Below, in pieces: positions 15,518 to 15,775 of a stretch of DNA of 15,775 nt (position 1 is its first letter; every line of letters begins with the position of its first letter). The notes under the pieces were generated by a model. That model was not told where the DNA came from. It ran no database searches and saw only the letters and a program-made list of their open reading frames with translations. This DNA comes from Holophagae bacterium (lineage in GTDB: Bacteria; Acidobacteriota; Thermoanaerobaculia; Thermoanaerobaculales; Sulfomarinibacteraceae): contig DAOWGJ010000361.1 of NCBI GenBank assembly GCA_030637505.1, positions 1 to 15,775 of the forward strand. Direction: 5' to 3'. A program made the translations under genes and the position numbers.

Positions 15518-15775
15518 GCGTTCGCACTCTCTATCTCGACTGTGCCGGCGGCGTTGCAGGGGACATGCTGCTCTGCGCCCTGGTGGAGGCCGGCGCCGAC
15601 CCAGCCGCAGTCGAGGCTATCCCCGCCGGTCTCGGGTTTGAGGATGTCTCCTTGAGGTGGTCGGCAGGCCGTCCAGGTGGTTTTGCCGCCCGGCGTCTCG
15701 AGGTCGTTTTCGACACCGCGGCCCACCCTCACCATCGAGGTCTTCACGATCTCGAAGAGCTGATAGACCGTTCAA
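15514..15775 (+). CDS. larC: LarC, nickel insertion protein of the nickel-pincer pathway (3' end outside the window)
   Basis: The first 87 residues are present and the frame runs off the right edge. LYLDCAGGVAGDMLLCALVE near the N-terminus is the LarC hallmark (YLDCxxGxxGDMLLxAL), and HPHHRGLHDLEELI (about 72-85) is the His-rich stretch before the next conserved block. LarC uses CTP to insert nickel into the pincer mononucleotide made by LarB and LarE. The ATG overlaps the larB stop in an ATGA, which fixes the start. Some LarC genes are split by a programmed frameshift; that region lies beyond this window and cannot be checked here. Confidence 0.93.
   Translation, partial: MSVRTLYLDCAGGVAGDMLLCALVEAGADPAAVEAIPAGLGFEDVSLRWSAGRPGGFAARRLEVVFDTAAHPHHRGLHDLEELIDRS

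Overview
The window is a G+C-rich stretch of bacterial chromosome with short intergenic gaps and several operons. Twin-arginine export signals, periplasm-facing iron-sulfur proteins and frequent GTG starts fit a Gram-negative, respiring or anaerobic bacterium. The dispersed intergenic repeats (GTCATTCCGACCGAGC... and CTTTGCGTCTTTGCG families), together with DUF6599 and Gly-rich secreted proteins, are reminiscent of uncultured Acidobacteriota or similar deep-branching phyla. That placement is an inference with low confidence.

Layout from left to right. (1) 3-1334, plus strand: the end of a secreted-type protein with an NPCBM carbohydrate-binding module followed by degenerate ~60-residue repeats. 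The frame is cut by one in-frame TGA at 915-917, and the repeat pattern continues beyond it. (2) 1417-2030, minus strand: a type II toxin-antitoxin pair, PIN-domain toxin and Phd/YefM antitoxin. (3) 2031-2535: a gene-poor gap with a solitary CRISPR-repeat-like hairpin and a heptamer tandem repeat that runs into the stop codon of the next gene. (4) 2536-5776, minus strand: a GntR(YtrA-type) regulator, an ABC ATPase and a permease fused to a beta-propeller-like domain, joined by two 4-bp ATGA overlaps. (5) 5777-6196: a repeat-dense spacer. (6) 6197-8056, plus strand: aspartate ammonia-lyase with an N-terminal cyclic-nucleotide-binding-type domain. (7) 8136-8396 and 8581-9243, minus strand: a small DUF6116-like membrane protein and an exported Gly/Gln-rich repeat protein, the latter with a strong sigma-54 promoter match and an intrinsic terminator. 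(8) 9563-14528, plus strand: a four-gene operon encoding a DUF6599 membrane-anchored protein, a Tat-signal DUF362 protein, a NapH-NapG-like membrane polyferredoxin fusion and a Tat-exported aldo/keto reductase with a C-terminal cysteine cluster. (9) 14750-15775, plus strand: larB and the start of larC, for nickel-pincer nucleotide cofactor synthesis.

The most interesting system is the operon at 9563-14528. It reads as a membrane/periplasmic redox module in which quinol- or ferredoxin-derived electrons pass through a six-cluster NapHG-type fusion to an exported aldo/keto reductase that carries its own probable Fe-S site and has lost the usual NADP-binding signature. The second most interesting is the cyclic-nucleotide-domain aspartase fusion, whose phosphate-binding arginine is replaced by histidine. 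All functional links are inferred from sequence and gene order only.
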